A stretch of DNA of 64,000 nt from Arthrobacter sp. YN (GTDB lineage Bacteria > Actinomycetota > Actinomycetes > Actinomycetales > Micrococcaceae): contig NZ_CP022436.1 of the NCBI RefSeq assembly GCF_002224285.1, positions 4,960,001-5,024,000 of the forward strand, written 5' to 3'. A model generated the notes under the pieces. The model was not told the DNA's origin and searched no databases. It saw only the letters and a list, made by a program, of their open reading frames with translations. The number at the start of each line of letters is the position of its first letter. Within the stretch, counting starts at the first letter, position 1. Of this stretch, positions 7,256 to 16,001 are shown piece after piece. A program made the position numbers and the translations under genes.

Positions 7256-9580
7256 TTGAGTACCCAGGAGACTTTCAACCAACCTGCACACAGGGTCATT
7301 GAACTGGACATCGAGGGCATGACCTGCGCCTCGTGCGTCAATCGAGTGGAACGAAAACTGGGCAAACTTGAAGGCGTCGAGGCAAGCGTCAACCTGCCCC
7401 TCGAATCAGCCCACGTCACCGTCCCGGCAACCGTGACGGACCAGCAGATCGTCGACACGGTCAACGCGACGGGCTACAAAGCCACCGTCCGCCAAGCCCC
7501 ACCCCAAAACACCCGCGAACCCCGCCCCCACGAGCACCACCACGGCAACGAGGCTCCGGAAGCAGAGCATGATGCCGGGCACGAAAATCACATGGAGCAC
7601 GGCCCCTCCGCATCGACACTCCGGCCCCGCCTGATCGTCGCCGCCCTCCTGACCGTTCCCGTCTTCGCCATCTCGATGATCCCAGCCCTCCAGTTCGCCA
7701 ACTGGGGTTGGATTGTCGGGGCGTTGGCCCTGCCGGTGGTGAGCTGGGCGGCCTGGCCTTTCCACAGGGCTGCTGCCATCAACGCCCGCCACTTCGCCTC
7801 TACGATGGACACGCTCGTGTCCATCGGTGTGATCGCCGCGTACCTCTACTCTGCGTGGCAGTTGTTCGCGGACCCCCGGATGACTGAACACCCCGGCATG
7901 GAGAGCATGTCCGGCGGCGGGCTGTACTTCGAGGTCGCCGCCGTGGTCACCACGTTCCTGCTGCTGGGGCGCTACCTTGAAGCGAACGCGAAGGCCAAGG
8001 CCGGTAATGCCCTCAAGGCCCTGCTGAATCTGGGCGCAAAGGATGCCACGATCCTGGTGGACGGCGTGGAGCAGAAGATTCCTGCCGATCAGCTGCTGGT
8101 GGACGACGTCATTGTGGTCCGCCCAGGCGAGAAGATCGCCACCGACGGCGTGGTCACTGATGGCGCTTCCGCCGTCGACGCTTCACTGGTCACGGGCGAA
8201 TCGGTGCCGGTCGAAGTCGGCCCTGGCAGCGCGGTGACGGGCGCTACCATCAACACGTCCGGCCGCCTGCTGGTCCGTGCAACCCGTGTTGGTTCGGACA
8301 CGACGCTCGCCCAAATGGGTCGTCTGGTCAGCCAGGCACAGACCGGAAAAGCGCCCATTGCCCGGCTCGCGGACAGGATCAGTTCTGTCTTTGTGCCGAT
8401 CGTGCTGGTGATTGCCCTGGTCACGTTCCTGTTGTGGCTGTTCTTCTCGGGCGACCTCAACGCAGCTTTCACGGCCGCGGTCGCTGTCCTCGTTATTGCT
8501 TGCCCCTGCGCCTTGGGTCTGGCCACTCCCGTCGGCCTGCTGACGGGGACGGGCCGCGGTGCTCAGCTCGGCATTCTGATCAAGGGCCCACAGGTCCTTG
8601 AGGACACCCGGCACGTGGACACTATCCTGCTGGACAAGACGGGCACCGTGACCAGCGGCAAGCTCGCCGTGGACCACACTGTTGCACTGAACGGCCATTC
8701 AGCGGCCACCGTCCTGACATTGGCAGGGGCCGTTGAAGCCGCTTCCGAGCACCCGATCGCCCACGCGATCGCCGCCTCGGCGCAAGAAGCACTGCACGAC
8801 GCCGGCAGCCTGCCTCGCGTAGAGGGCTTCAGTTCCGCTCCAGGCGGCGGCGTCCGGGGAACCGTTGCGCTGGACGGCGTGACCAGGACTGTTGTCGTCG
8901 GACGCTCCGGCTGGCTCGAGGAGAACAGCGTCACGCTCGATTCAGGTCACCGTGAAGCACTTACCGCGCAGGAAAACGGTGGTGCCACAGCAATCTGGGT
9001 TGCCATCGACGGCCAGCCTGCCGGCATTGTCAGCCTGAGCGACACCATCAAGCCCGGCTCTGCAGCAGCAATCCAGAAGTTGAAGGAACTGGGCATCCGC
9101 CCCATCCTGTTGACCGGGGACAACGCCGCCGTAGCCACCCAGGTGGCTGTCGCCGTCGGGATTTCGCCTGAGGACGTATTCGCCGGTGTTCTGCCGGAGG
9201 GCAAGGTCGAGGCTGTCAGGAAGCTGCAGGCTTCCGGCGCTACGGTGGCCATGGCCGGTGACGGCGTCAACGACGCTGCAGCCTTGGCGCAGTCGGACCT
9301 TGGCATCGCCATGGGCTCGGGCACGGATGTAGCCATCGAAGCATCCGATCTGACGGTGATGGGGAGCGATCTTGGTCAGCTGGTGCAGGCGATTGAGCTG
9401 TCCCGCAAGACCCTGTCCACCATCAAGACCAACCTGTTCTGGGCGTTCTTCTACAACGCGATCGGCATCCCGGTGGCAGCCCTCGGGTTCCTGAACCCGA
9501 TGATCGCCGGCGCAGCAATGGCAGCGAGCTCGGTGCTGGTGATAGCGAACTCGCTGAGACTGCGGTCTTTCGGGAAGTAG
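7256..9580 (+). CDS. copA: Copper-exporting P1B-type ATPase
   Basis: This 774-residue membrane pump starts at TTG 7256, with AGGAG about 7 nt upstream. Domains in order: an N-terminal HMA domain with GMTCASC (Cys24, Cys27); a histidine-rich linker (about residues 85-118); two MA/MB helices and six core transmembrane helices; an actuator domain with TGES; the membrane metal site CPC (Cys416-Pro-Cys418); the phosphorylation site DKTGT (Asp460); the SEHPIAHAI histidine motif; and a hinge GDGVNDAAAL. The CPC and later membrane signatures fit the P1B-1 Cu(I) exporters. It exports copper from the cytosol using ATP and is the effector of the csoR operon. Confidence 0.96.
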   Translation: MSTQETFNQPAHRVIELDIEGMTCASCVNRVERKLGKLEGVEASVNLPLESAHVTVPATVTDQQIVDTVNATGYKATVRQAPPQNTREPRPHEHHHGNEAPEAEHDAGHENHMEHGPSASTLRPRLIVAALLTVPVFAISMIPALQFANWGWIVGALALPVVSWAAWPFHRAAAINARHFASTMDTLVSIGVIAAYLYSAWQLFADPRMTEHPGMESMSGGGLYFEVAAVVTTFLLLGRYLEANAKAKAGNALKALLNLGAKDATILVDGVEQKIPADQLLVDDVIVVRPGEKIATDGVVTDGASAVDASLVTGESVPVEVGPGSAVTGATINTSGRLLVRATRVGSDTTLAQMGRLVSQAQTGKAPIARLADRISSVFVPIVLVIALVTFLLWLFFSGDLNAAFTAAVAVLVIACPCALGLATPVGLLTGTGRGAQLGILIKGPQVLEDTRHVDTILLDKTGTVTSGKLAVDHTVALNGHSAATVLTLAGAVEAASEHPIAHAIAASAQEALHDAGSLPRVEGFSSAPGGGVRGTVALDGVTRTVVVGRSGWLEENSVTLDSGHREALTAQENGGATAIWVAIDGQPAGIVSLSDTIKPGSAAAIQKLKELGIRPILLTGDNAAVATQVAVAVGISPEDVFAGVLPEGKVEAVRKLQASGATVAMAGDGVNDAAALAQSDLGIAMGSGTDVAIEASDLTVMGSDLGQLVQAIELSRKTLSTIKTNLFWAFFYNAIGIPVAALGFLNPMIAGAAMAASSVLVIANSLRLRSFGK

Positions 9581-9598
9581 ACCCGGAAAGCGAACAGG

Positions 9599-9650
9599 GG
9601 CCTGGTTAGGCCGTCCCGAAACGGACGGCCGACCGGGCCTTTGCTTTTGC
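9599..9650 (+). terminator. Terminator after copA
   Basis: The arms GGCCGTCC (9609-9616) and GGACGGCC (9623-9630) form a stem that extends imperfectly outwards to GGCCT/GGGCC, and are followed on the plus strand by TTTGCTTTTGC. The hairpin overlaps the last codons of the convergent DUF2277 gene. Confidence 0.65.
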
Positions 9651-9878
9651 TGCTTCCTCTTCCCGGTTCTTCGCCGGAGCGTGGCTCACCAGGGAGTCCA
9701 GGAGATGCTGCGTAATGTGGGCGATCTCGTGGACCGCCTCGGCGAAGGCTTCCTCGTTGGCTTTGGAAGGCTTGGTGGATCCGCTGATCTTGCGTACGTA
9801 TTGCAGCGCTGCGGCCTCCACTTCGGCGTTCGTAGCATGCGGTTCGAAGTTATGCAGGGTCCTGATATTGCGGCACAT
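9606..9878 (-). CDS. DUF2277 family protein
   Basis: This 90-residue soluble protein begins MCRNIRTLHNFEPHATNAE, the hallmark N-terminus of DUF2277. The family also has a conserved AALQYVRKISGSTKPSKANEEAF region and a helical C-terminal half with EIAHITQHLLDSL; all are present. The conserved CRNI near the start suggests a functional cysteine, but the biochemical role is unknown. It converges with copA and shares its terminator region. The ATG at 9878 is the only sensible start. Confidence 0.9.
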   Translation of the reverse strand: MCRNIRTLHNFEPHATNAEVEAAALQYVRKISGSTKPSKANEEAFAEAVHEIAHITQHLLDSLVSHAPAKNREEEAAKAKARSAVRFGTA

Positions 9879-10036
9879 AACCCCATGCTAACTATGGGCA
9901 GTGCTGCATGGGGAGGGGTGCCCATCGACGGTTTTTGGATTCCCGGGATAGGTTTTAGTTATTGGATCTTCCGGATGAGCCGGAGGCCGCTGGGGATGCC
10001 GAAGAGCTCGGGTCCGAACAAATGAAGGAGAATCTC

Positions 10037-10300
10037 ATGGCTATTTGGGGTGCAGATGTTGATCAGCTTCGTCAGCTCGGTAACAAGCTGAAGGCAGGTG
10101 CCGAGAACATCGAGCAGCAGCGTTCACAGCTGAAGGGTGCTCTCGACGGCACCGACTGGAAGGGCCCGGACGCTGACAAGTTCCGCGGCGAGTGGGACAG
10201 CCAGCACGCTTCGAACCTGAAGAAGGTTGCCGACGCACTTCGCGAAGCCGGCGATCGCGCTCAGAAGAACGCTGAGCAGCAGCAGCAGGCCTCCAACTAA
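10037..10300 (+). CDS. WXG100-family (EsxA-like) type VII secretion substrate
   Basis: This 87-residue helical protein has the turn motif W41-K42-G43 between two amphipathic helices. The AAGGAG at 10025-10030 is correctly spaced for ATG 10037, which I prefer to upstream starts. WXG100 proteins form hairpin dimers exported by ESX/type VII systems. No EccC-like ATPase, second WXG100 gene or LXG toxin lies next to it, so it is an orphan here; its secretion machinery must be elsewhere if it is exported. The gene is monocistronic with its own terminator. Confidence 0.9.
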   Translation: MAIWGADVDQLRQLGNKLKAGAENIEQQRSQLKGALDGTDWKGPDADKFRGEWDSQHASNLKKVADALREAGDRAQKNAEQQQQASN

Positions 10301-10312
10301 GACAGTTGGGAA

Positions 10313-10349
10313 GAACCCGGACGCACAAGCGTCCGGGTTCTTTGCTTTT
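10313..10349 (+). terminator. Strong rho-independent terminator
   Basis: A perfect 12-bp stem, GAACCCGGACGC (10313-10324) and GCGTCCGGGTTC (10329-10340), closes an ACAA tetraloop and is followed by TTTGCTTTT. It terminates the WXG100 gene. Confidence 0.9.
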
Positions 10350-10362
10350 AAGGCTCTTCAGC

Positions 10363-11409
10363 TCAGCTGCGTGGCGCTTTGGTGACGGACCCTGACGGGA
10401 CGGGTTCGACGTCGTTCGGGTGGTCCAGGACCCGGGCCGCCGCCTCAGCGGGCTGGCCGGCAGCTGTGCGACGGTCTCCCCGCAACTCATCGACGCGGAC
10501 CAGGACGACGCCGCCCACTATGAAAAGGCCGCCCAGCAGCTGAATGGGACCGGGGAGCTCGCCCAGCAGCAACCATGCCCAGATCACGGCGAACAGAACT
10601 TCGGTCAGGGACACGAACGATGCCACTTTGGAACCCAGGCTCCGCGCGGCCATGATCCCGGAAACATAGGCGAGGACAGTGGCCAGGATGATGAGTCCGA
10701 CTGCGGACACCCACCACGGCGTTGTCCACGGTCCCAGGGTTGTATCGGCGGTGCTGAACGTCATGGGCAGCAAACCCAGCAGGCCGACCAGCCACATCAC
10801 CAGCGCACCCACCATGAGCCCGCCGGACGCGAGCACCAGCGGAGGCAGGGTGTCGTTCTCCTTGGCAGTGATGAAGAAGTAGATCACCAGGCATACGGCC
10901 GCGGCCATGCCCCAAAGAACACCAATGAAGTCCACCTTCACGGCGCCGGTCAGGTCGAGCACCAGGACCAGGCCACCCAGTGAAAGGAGGGCGCCCACAG
11001 CGGTAAGGGCCCGGGGCCGGCGGCGGCTTGCGATCCACAGCCACAGGACGATCATCACCGGAGCCAGGTACTCCAGCAGCAAAGCGACGCCCACGGACAA
11101 CCGCGCGACGGCGTTGAAGTAGAAGAGCTGGCATCCTGCGACGCCGATCAGGCCGAACAGCAGGATGGTCAGCCAGTTGTCCTTGAGTTGGTGCCAGCGT
11201 CCTCGGAGAACCACGACGGCGGGAATCAACAGAATCAGCGCGGCACCGGTGAGGCGCACGGCAACAGCGGCGCCGGGTGACCAACCGGTTTCCAGCATCG
11301 ACTTGGCGAACGAGCCGGACGTGCCAAAGACAGCGGAAGAAAAGAGTGCGATGCCGAGTCCTGATGCCAGGAAACCTTGTGCATCAGCCTTCGTCGTTGG
11401 AGCTGACAC
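10363..11409 (-). CDS. EamA/DMT-family transporter
   Basis: This 348-residue protein has ten predicted transmembrane segments arranged as two EamA repeats (about residues 15-150 and 165-305) and a hydrophilic C-terminal tail of ~40 residues. The conserved FGTSGSFAK and GVAGCQLFYFNAVARLSV regions fit drug/metabolite transporters that export metabolites or amino acids. Start GTG 11409 has AGGAGG 5 nt upstream. It is divergent from the CGNR regulator gene across ~70 nt, so that protein may regulate it. The substrate is unknown. Confidence 0.88.
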   Translation of the reverse strand: MSAPTTKADAQGFLASGLGIALFSSAVFGTSGSFAKSMLETGWSPGAAVAVRLTGAALILLIPAVVVLRGRWHQLKDNWLTILLFGLIGVAGCQLFYFNAVARLSVGVALLLEYLAPVMIVLWLWIASRRRPRALTAVGALLSLGGLVLVLDLTGAVKVDFIGVLWGMAAAVCLVIYFFITAKENDTLPPLVLASGGLMVGALVMWLVGLLGLLPMTFSTADTTLGPWTTPWWVSAVGLIILATVLAYVSGIMAARSLGSKVASFVSLTEVLFAVIWAWLLLGELPGPIQLLGGLFIVGGVVLVRVDELRGDRRTAAGQPAEAAARVLDHPNDVEPVPSGSVTKAPRS

Positions 11410-11480
11410 AGCAGCCTCCTGTCAGGAGTAAAGTGGGCTTATGGTCATGACAGTACTCCCGGAACTTGTAAGGAGTCAAA

Positions 11481-12029
11481 GTGCTTTTTGCGCCTGACAC
11501 CGAAGTAGCCCTTCGCAGCGTCGTCAATCTCATCAACACGGCCGCCAACGGAGAGGAATCGCTCGCCACACTGGAGGACCTCAACACCTTCCTGGACGCC
11601 GAAGAGTTCACGGGCTCCAGGGTTAACTCCCCTGCGGAACTGACCAGCATCAAGCGTCTCCGCAGCGAACTCGCAGCGCTCTGGAGTGCCGACGAGGACA
11701 CGGCCGCCAAGTCCGTCAACAAGCTGCTGATCGATGCCAAGGCACTCCCCCAACTTGTGAAACATGACCACTGGGACTGGCACCTCCACGCCACCACTCC
11801 TGAAGCTCCGCTGGCAGACCGGATGGGCACAGAAGCAGCCATGGCCATCGTCGACGTCATCCGCAGCAGGGAAATGGACCGCATGCGCGTGTGCGCGGCC
11901 GAGGACTGCGACGCCGTGGTACTGGACCTCAGCCGCAACCGCTCCAAGCTCTACTGCGACACCGGCAATTGCGCCAACCGCGCCCACGTCGCGGCCTACC
12001 GGGCCAGGAAGGCCGCCGAGGGCGAGTAA
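11481..12029 (+). CDS. CGNR zinc-finger protein (ABATE domain)
   Basis: The 182-residue protein starts at GTG 11481, with AGGAG about 6 nt upstream. The N-terminal ~120 residues match the ABATE domain (stress-induced, ligand-binding-like). The C-terminal ~45 residues form the CGNR zinc finger, with Cys pairs in VCAAEDCDAV and YCDTGNCANRAHVAAYR. The family name comes from the CGNR sequence; here it reads CANR. Such proteins are predicted DNA-binding regulators. It is divergently placed from the EamA transporter, the usual layout of a local regulator and its target. Confidence 0.88.
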   Translation: MLFAPDTEVALRSVVNLINTAANGEESLATLEDLNTFLDAEEFTGSRVNSPAELTSIKRLRSELAALWSADEDTAAKSVNKLLIDAKALPQLVKHDHWDWHLHATTPEAPLADRMGTEAAMAIVDVIRSREMDRMRVCAAEDCDAVVLDLSRNRSKLYCDTGNCANRAHVAAYRARKAAEGE

Positions 12030-12076
12030 AGGGCATAATGGCGCTATCCACACGGTCGATGCAGAGGACACCCACC

Positions 12077-12436
12077 ATGACAGCGAGTTCCATCAGCGAG
12101 TACATCGACCAGTACGACGGCGACGTACAGCAACGATTGCTGACCGTGTACCAGATGATCAAGTCGGCCGTACCGGCTGAAGCGGTGGAATCGATCAGTT
12201 GGCGCATGCCCACGTTCAAACTCGGCGTCGAGCCATTGTTCTTCTTTACCGGAACCAAGCGCCACGTCGGGTTCTACCCCACACCGCAGGCGATCACGCA
12301 CTTCTCAACGGCTTTGAGCGACTACGGAACCACCGAGCACGCCATCCAACTGCCCCACAATGCCCCGCTCCCCATCGAGCTCATCCAGGAGATCATCGAT
12401 TGGCGGCTGCAGCAATTGCCTTCAGACGAGGCATGA
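12077..12436 (+). CDS. DUF1801 protein (YdhG/iron-chaperone-like)
   Basis: This ~119-residue protein starts at ATG 12077, preceded by AGAGGA; an alternative ATG lies at 12038. It has the DUF1801 fold signatures: an N-terminal helix SISEYIDQYDGDVQQRL, then VESISWRMPTFKL, FFFTGTKRHVGFYP and a C-terminal LPIELIQEIIDWRL. The family resembles frataxin-like/Fra proteins and is often annotated as an iron chaperone, but function is not proven. It follows the CGNR gene by 47 nt. Two more DUF1801 genes occur in this window. Confidence 0.85.
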   Translation: MTASSISEYIDQYDGDVQQRLLTVYQMIKSAVPAEAVESISWRMPTFKLGVEPLFFFTGTKRHVGFYPTPQAITHFSTALSDYGTTEHAIQLPHNAPLPIELIQEIIDWRLQQLPSDEA

Positions 12437-12445
12437 CCGGTTCGA

Positions 12446-12895
12446 TCAAGCTGCGCTTTCCGGCCACGTCACACGATCGCCGGAGACCATCGACATCGGC
12501 CCCAGGCTTACGCCCTTTCCCCGGACCAGCGTGTACGGCTGCACCAGGCTCAGCGCGAATCCCGCTGAGTGTTCCAACGCGAGATGAATGGCGTCACCTT
12601 CCAGGCCCACAAGCCTGACGTCGGACACCACGACGGCGGCCCGCAGGTCCTCGCGCTGGTCGGTCAGCGCGTCGTAGCATTCGGCGATGGCGGCGTGGGA
12701 CTCCACTTCGCCAGCCCCGGGCTTCGTCTCCGCACCGAGGAGGAAGTGGTCGCCGTCGTCCTTGATGGCTGCCGCGAAGGGGTGGAGCCGGCCGGAAACG
12801 GTGAGGCGTTGCACTGCCAGCGGCAACGCCAGGTTGAGCAAGGTATCCACGTCCGCCTGGGCCGTTTTATCCACGGATTCCCGCCAAGGTGCCAT
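12446..12895 (-). CDS. Conserved hypothetical protein
   Basis: This 149-residue soluble protein starts at ATG 12895, where GGGGGG precedes with 5-nt spacing; a TTG one codon upstream is too close to that SD. It begins MAPWRESVDKTAQADVDTLLNLALPLAVQRL and has an alternating strand/helix pattern without catalytic signatures. The AETKPGAGEVESHAAIAECYDAL segment looks like a binding-fold core. I do not recognise the family. It converges with the DUF1801 gene and lies downstream of a terminator that separates it from the small membrane-protein gene. Confidence 0.7.
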   Translation of the reverse strand: MAPWRESVDKTAQADVDTLLNLALPLAVQRLTVSGRLHPFAAAIKDDGDHFLLGAETKPGAGEVESHAAIAECYDALTDQREDLRAAVVVSDVRLVGLEGDAIHLALEHSAGFALSLVQPYTLVRGKGVSLGPMSMVSGDRVTWPESAA

Positions 12896-12976
12896 CAATT
12901 CCCCCCAAGAAAGATAGTCGTGGGCCCACCCTACCCGCGGACTTCAGCCAGCGGAATTCCACAGCACACACAAAAA

Positions 12977-13006
12977 AGCGCTCCCCCACCACGGTGGGGA
13001 AGCGCT
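12977..13006 (-). terminator. Rho-independent terminator
   Basis: Read on the minus strand, AGCGCTTCCCCACC pairs with GGTGGGGGAGCGCT (one wobble), with a 2-nt tip, and is followed by TTTTTT. It terminates the minus-strand small membrane-protein gene just upstream. Confidence 0.88.
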
Positions 13007-13012
13007 GAAAGG

Positions 13013-13357
13013 TTAGCGGCCGGCGTCGGGCGTTTCAGTCTGGTCGTCCGGAGCAGCCGGGCCGCCGTGGCCGGGACGCTTGGAGCTGAGGTTCACCCCG
13101 GAGCCCTTCCCGAGGTGGTCGGCATTTTCCTTGTGGCTCATGGAAAGCATGGCCGCCACAACAAGGCTCACGATGAACGCGATGCCGGCGCCGGTGAAGG
13201 CGAGGTCGAACCGCGGGGCCTTTGCGCTGCCGCCCGAAGCGAAGATGAGCACGGCCACGAAGGCCAGTACTGCAAAGAACGCGGAGAACATGAGGGGTCC
13301 CTTGACCGAGGTCCGCATCTTGCGCGGTTCTCCTGGTGTCTGGTCAGCCACGGTCAT
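13013..13357 (-). CDS. Small conserved membrane protein
   Basis: This 114-residue protein has two transmembrane segments (about residues 21-41 and 51-73) and a hydrophilic, Gly/Pro/charged C-terminal tail. There are no catalytic motifs. Such proteins are common and unnamed in Arthrobacter-type genomes. It stands alone, with a clear terminator directly downstream. The ATG at 13357 is the only good start. Confidence 0.75.
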   Translation of the reverse strand: MTVADQTPGEPRKMRTSVKGPLMFSAFFAVLAFVAVLIFASGGSAKAPRFDLAFTGAGIAFIVSLVVAAMLSMSHKENADHLGKGSGVNLSSKRPGHGGPAAPDDQTETPDAGR

Positions 13358-13425
13358 TCCTCCAATGATGGCGGTTCGTGTCCGCCGGTCTGTAAAAGTT
13401 CTACAACGAGTAGAACGTCCAGCTA

Positions 13426-14010
13426 CTAGTTTACGGCCTCGGGCGAAGCACTGGGCCCAGCAGCCTGGGCCGTGCCACCGGAGCTTGCCTTGGAATCATG
13501 CCGCAAGGTCAGCCCGGACAGGATCCACAGCACGCCGGAAATGATGGCCCCGCCGCCGGCAACACCCAACAGCGCATGGGCCCCGAGCGAGGTGAAGAAC
13601 GGCAGCAAAACGGCCGTGCCAACGGAAATGACGCCGGAAACCAGCCAGTCGCGAGCCAGGGAATCACGCTTCCTGATGCCGTGCACCACCTCGAGGAGGC
13701 CCAGCACCAGCAGCGCCAGCATGGCTGAAAGAGCGACGCCCGCATCAGACTGGGTGACCAGTGCGCCAATTCCGCCGAGCGCCATCACCGCAGGCACCGC
13801 CGCCGGCAAAGCGCGGGACATCCACACGGCCCCGGCAGTCGCAAGCAAATACAGGCCCACGGCCCACGCCAGGACGTGCACGGACGGGGAAGCCCAGAAG
13901 ATGGTGACCGCGCCAAACAACAGTACCACCGTGGCACGGATCAGCACGGGTTTCCAGAGTCCGGCCGCGGAGGCAGAAGGAGTCTGGGCAGGAGTCGCTG
14001 GGAGAGTCAC
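13426..14010 (-). CDS. Polytopic membrane protein, HdeD/DUF308-like
   Basis: This 194-residue protein has about six short transmembrane helices in pairs, each with the small-residue pattern (for example LLFGAVTIFWASPSVHVLAWAVGLYLLATAG) seen in HdeD/DUF308 proteins. The C-terminal ~30 residues are polar and low in complexity. HdeD is tied to acid resistance in enterobacteria, but actinobacterial members have no proven role. It lies 9 nt downstream of the MATE transporter gene on the same strand and is probably co-transcribed. Confidence 0.6.
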   Translation of the reverse strand: MTLPATPAQTPSASAAGLWKPVLIRATVVLLFGAVTIFWASPSVHVLAWAVGLYLLATAGAVWMSRALPAAVPAVMALGGIGALVTQSDAGVALSAMLALLVLGLLEVVHGIRKRDSLARDWLVSGVISVGTAVLLPFFTSLGAHALLGVAGGGAIISGVLWILSGLTLRHDSKASSGGTAQAAGPSASPEAVN

Positions 14011-14019
14011 CCGTCCAGT

Positions 14020-15360
14020 TTAGTGGGAACCCAGCACCATCCACCGATCAGTGCGTGCGCGCAGCCCCAAAGTCACCCCGCGGGCCAGCATGTAGCCCAG
14101 CGCAAACGCGGCCCACAGCCAGAGGAGCCCCGCCTCGCCGTCGGGCCTTAACTGGTGGATGGCCACCAGCAGCGGCAGGTAGACCACCAGGTTGACGACG
14201 CCGGCAATCGCCAGATAGCGCGCGTCGCCGGCACCGATGAGGACTCCGTCCAGGACGAAGACATAGCCCGCCAGCGGCTGCCCGACCGCCAGGACCCATA
14301 GAGCGACAGTGAGGGCGGAGCGAACACCGGCGTCGGGAGTGAAGAGGTAGCCGGCCCAGGGTGCCGCAATGGCAAGGAGTACACCGGTGATCACGCCGAA
14401 TCCCAGGCCCCAGCGGATCATGGTGCGGGTCAGCTCACGGACGCGTTGGGCATTCCTGGCGCCAAGTTCCTTGCCGATCAAGGCTTGCGCAGCAATCGCG
14501 AGGGCATCCAGGGCGAACGCGAGGAACGAGAAAATGGTCATGGCCAACTGGTGCGCGGCCAGGTTCACAGCCCCTTGGGCCGTGACCACCAGAACAGTGG
14601 CGAGGATGGCGAGGCGGAGACTCAGGGTGCGCAACATAAGCCATGAACCCACCTTGGTCATGGCCCGGATGCCATGCCAGTCGGGCTTCAAGGACACGCC
14701 GTGTTGCCGCGCATTCCGGCTCACCATCACCAAATAGACCGCCGCCATGGCCCACTGCGCAATGCTGGTGCCGATCGCGGAGCCTGCCACGGACATGTTC
14801 AGTCCGTAGACCAGGAACAGGTTGAGGGCGATGTTCAGCGCGAAACCGGCGGTGGCCACCAGCAACGGAGTCCGGGTGTCCTGGAGCCCACGGAGGACGC
14901 CGGTCCCGGCGAAAATGAGCAGCATCGCGGCCAGGCCCGGCATGGACCAGCGCAAATAGTCGACGGCAAATTGGCGGACATCACCGGTCGCCCCCATGAA
15001 GCCAACCAGCGGTTCAGCCGCCACAAAGCCAACCACGGCGAGCGCCAGGCCCAGCAGCAGCGCCAGCCACACGCCGTCGCGCCCTGCTGCCAAAGCCTTC
15101 CCCAACTTGCCGTCGCCGATGGCCCGGGCGACTGCCGGCGTCGTCGAATACGCCAGGAAGACCATCAGCCCCACTGCGGTGTGCAGGATGGTGGACGCGA
15201 GGCCCACACCTGCCAGCTGGTCGACGCCCAAATGCCCCACAATGGCGGAGTCGGCCAGCAGGAACAGCGGCTCGGCAATGAGCGCGCCGAACGCGGGGAC
15301 GGCCAGGCGGAGGATCTCGCGGGCGTTGGAGCGCGTGGGTGTGATTGTGGTTTGAGGCAC
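14020..15360 (-). CDS. MATE-family efflux transporter (DinF-like)
   Basis: This 446-residue protein has twelve predicted transmembrane helices in two six-helix halves, the MATE layout. Characteristic stretches are FGALIAEPLFLLADSAIVGHLGVDQLAGVG near the N-terminus and the matching ALDALAIAAQALIGKELGA in the second half; this pattern is closest to the DinF branch. MATE proteins export drugs or metabolites by proton or sodium antiport. The GTG start at 15360 has no SD, so translation may be leaderless. The DUF308-like gene follows 9 nt later. Confidence 0.9.
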   Translation of the reverse strand: MPQTTITPTRSNAREILRLAVPAFGALIAEPLFLLADSAIVGHLGVDQLAGVGLASTILHTAVGLMVFLAYSTTPAVARAIGDGKLGKALAAGRDGVWLALLLGLALAVVGFVAAEPLVGFMGATGDVRQFAVDYLRWSMPGLAAMLLIFAGTGVLRGLQDTRTPLLVATAGFALNIALNLFLVYGLNMSVAGSAIGTSIAQWAMAAVYLVMVSRNARQHGVSLKPDWHGIRAMTKVGSWLMLRTLSLRLAILATVLVVTAQGAVNLAAHQLAMTIFSFLAFALDALAIAAQALIGKELGARNAQRVRELTRTMIRWGLGFGVITGVLLAIAAPWAGYLFTPDAGVRSALTVALWVLAVGQPLAGYVFVLDGVLIGAGDARYLAIAGVVNLVVYLPLLVAIHQLRPDGEAGLLWLWAAFALGYMLARGVTLGLRARTDRWMVLGSH

Positions 15361-15401
15361 TAAACAAGCCTAGTCCGCTGTGGGCCGGGTACATTTGGGC
15401 C

Positions 15402-16001
15402 GTGTCACACGAGCATCCCGTCACCGTTTCCGTCGCCCGCACCATCCTGCCGGGCTATACCCGCCAAGCCAACGCGTGGGCCCACGCCGGCCAGGAACTC
15501 GCCCGCGAATGGCCGGGATACCTGGGGTCGGGGTGGGTTCGCAATGGGGTGGACTCCACCGAATGGCACATGCTCTATCGCTTTGCTGACGCCGAGTCGC
15601 TGCAGGAGTGGGAGGACTCCGAGGAGCGGCGCTGGTGGATCGACAGCGCGAGGGACATGATGGAGACCACCCGCGTGGAGCGTCACACGGGGATTGAGGG
15701 CTGGTTCTCGCGGCCTGGCGACGTCTCGGTCGTTGTGCCCGAAACGGTGGTGCCGCCGCGCTGGAAGCAGGCCATCAGCATCTTCCTGCCGTTCTTCCCT
15801 TTGAGCTTGCTGGCCAATTTCCTGCTGCATCCTTTGACGCAGGACTGGCCGTTGGTGTTTGCGGTGCTCCTCAACATCGTGATCCTCACGCCGCTGATGA
15901 CCTACATTTTCCTGCCGATCACCACCCGGCTGCTGCAGCCATGGCTTCAGGCAAAGCCCCGCGGCAGCCGTCCTGTTCGGACCAAGGGGGCTGCGCGATG
16001 A
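15402..16001 (+). CDS. ABM-domain protein with two C-terminal membrane helices
   Basis: The frame is open from before 15360, but GTG 15402 gives a product that begins directly with the ABM fold (VSHEHPVTVSVARTILPGY). Residues 1-95 match the antibiotic-biosynthesis-monooxygenase superfamily (ferredoxin-like beta-alpha-beta), including WHMLYRFADAESLQEWEDSEERRWW. Residues ~125-185 hold two transmembrane helices. This ABM-plus-two-helix arrangement is widespread but uncharacterised; it may tether an ABM dimer to the membrane. The stop overlaps the start of the GNAT gene (ATGA), so the two are translationally coupled. Confidence 0.8.
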   Translation: MSHEHPVTVSVARTILPGYTRQANAWAHAGQELAREWPGYLGSGWVRNGVDSTEWHMLYRFADAESLQEWEDSEERRWWIDSARDMMETTRVERHTGIEGWFSRPGDVSVVVPETVVPPRWKQAISIFLPFFPLSLLANFLLHPLTQDWPLVFAVLLNIVILTPLMTYIFLPITTRLLQPWLQAKPRGSRPVRTKGAAR

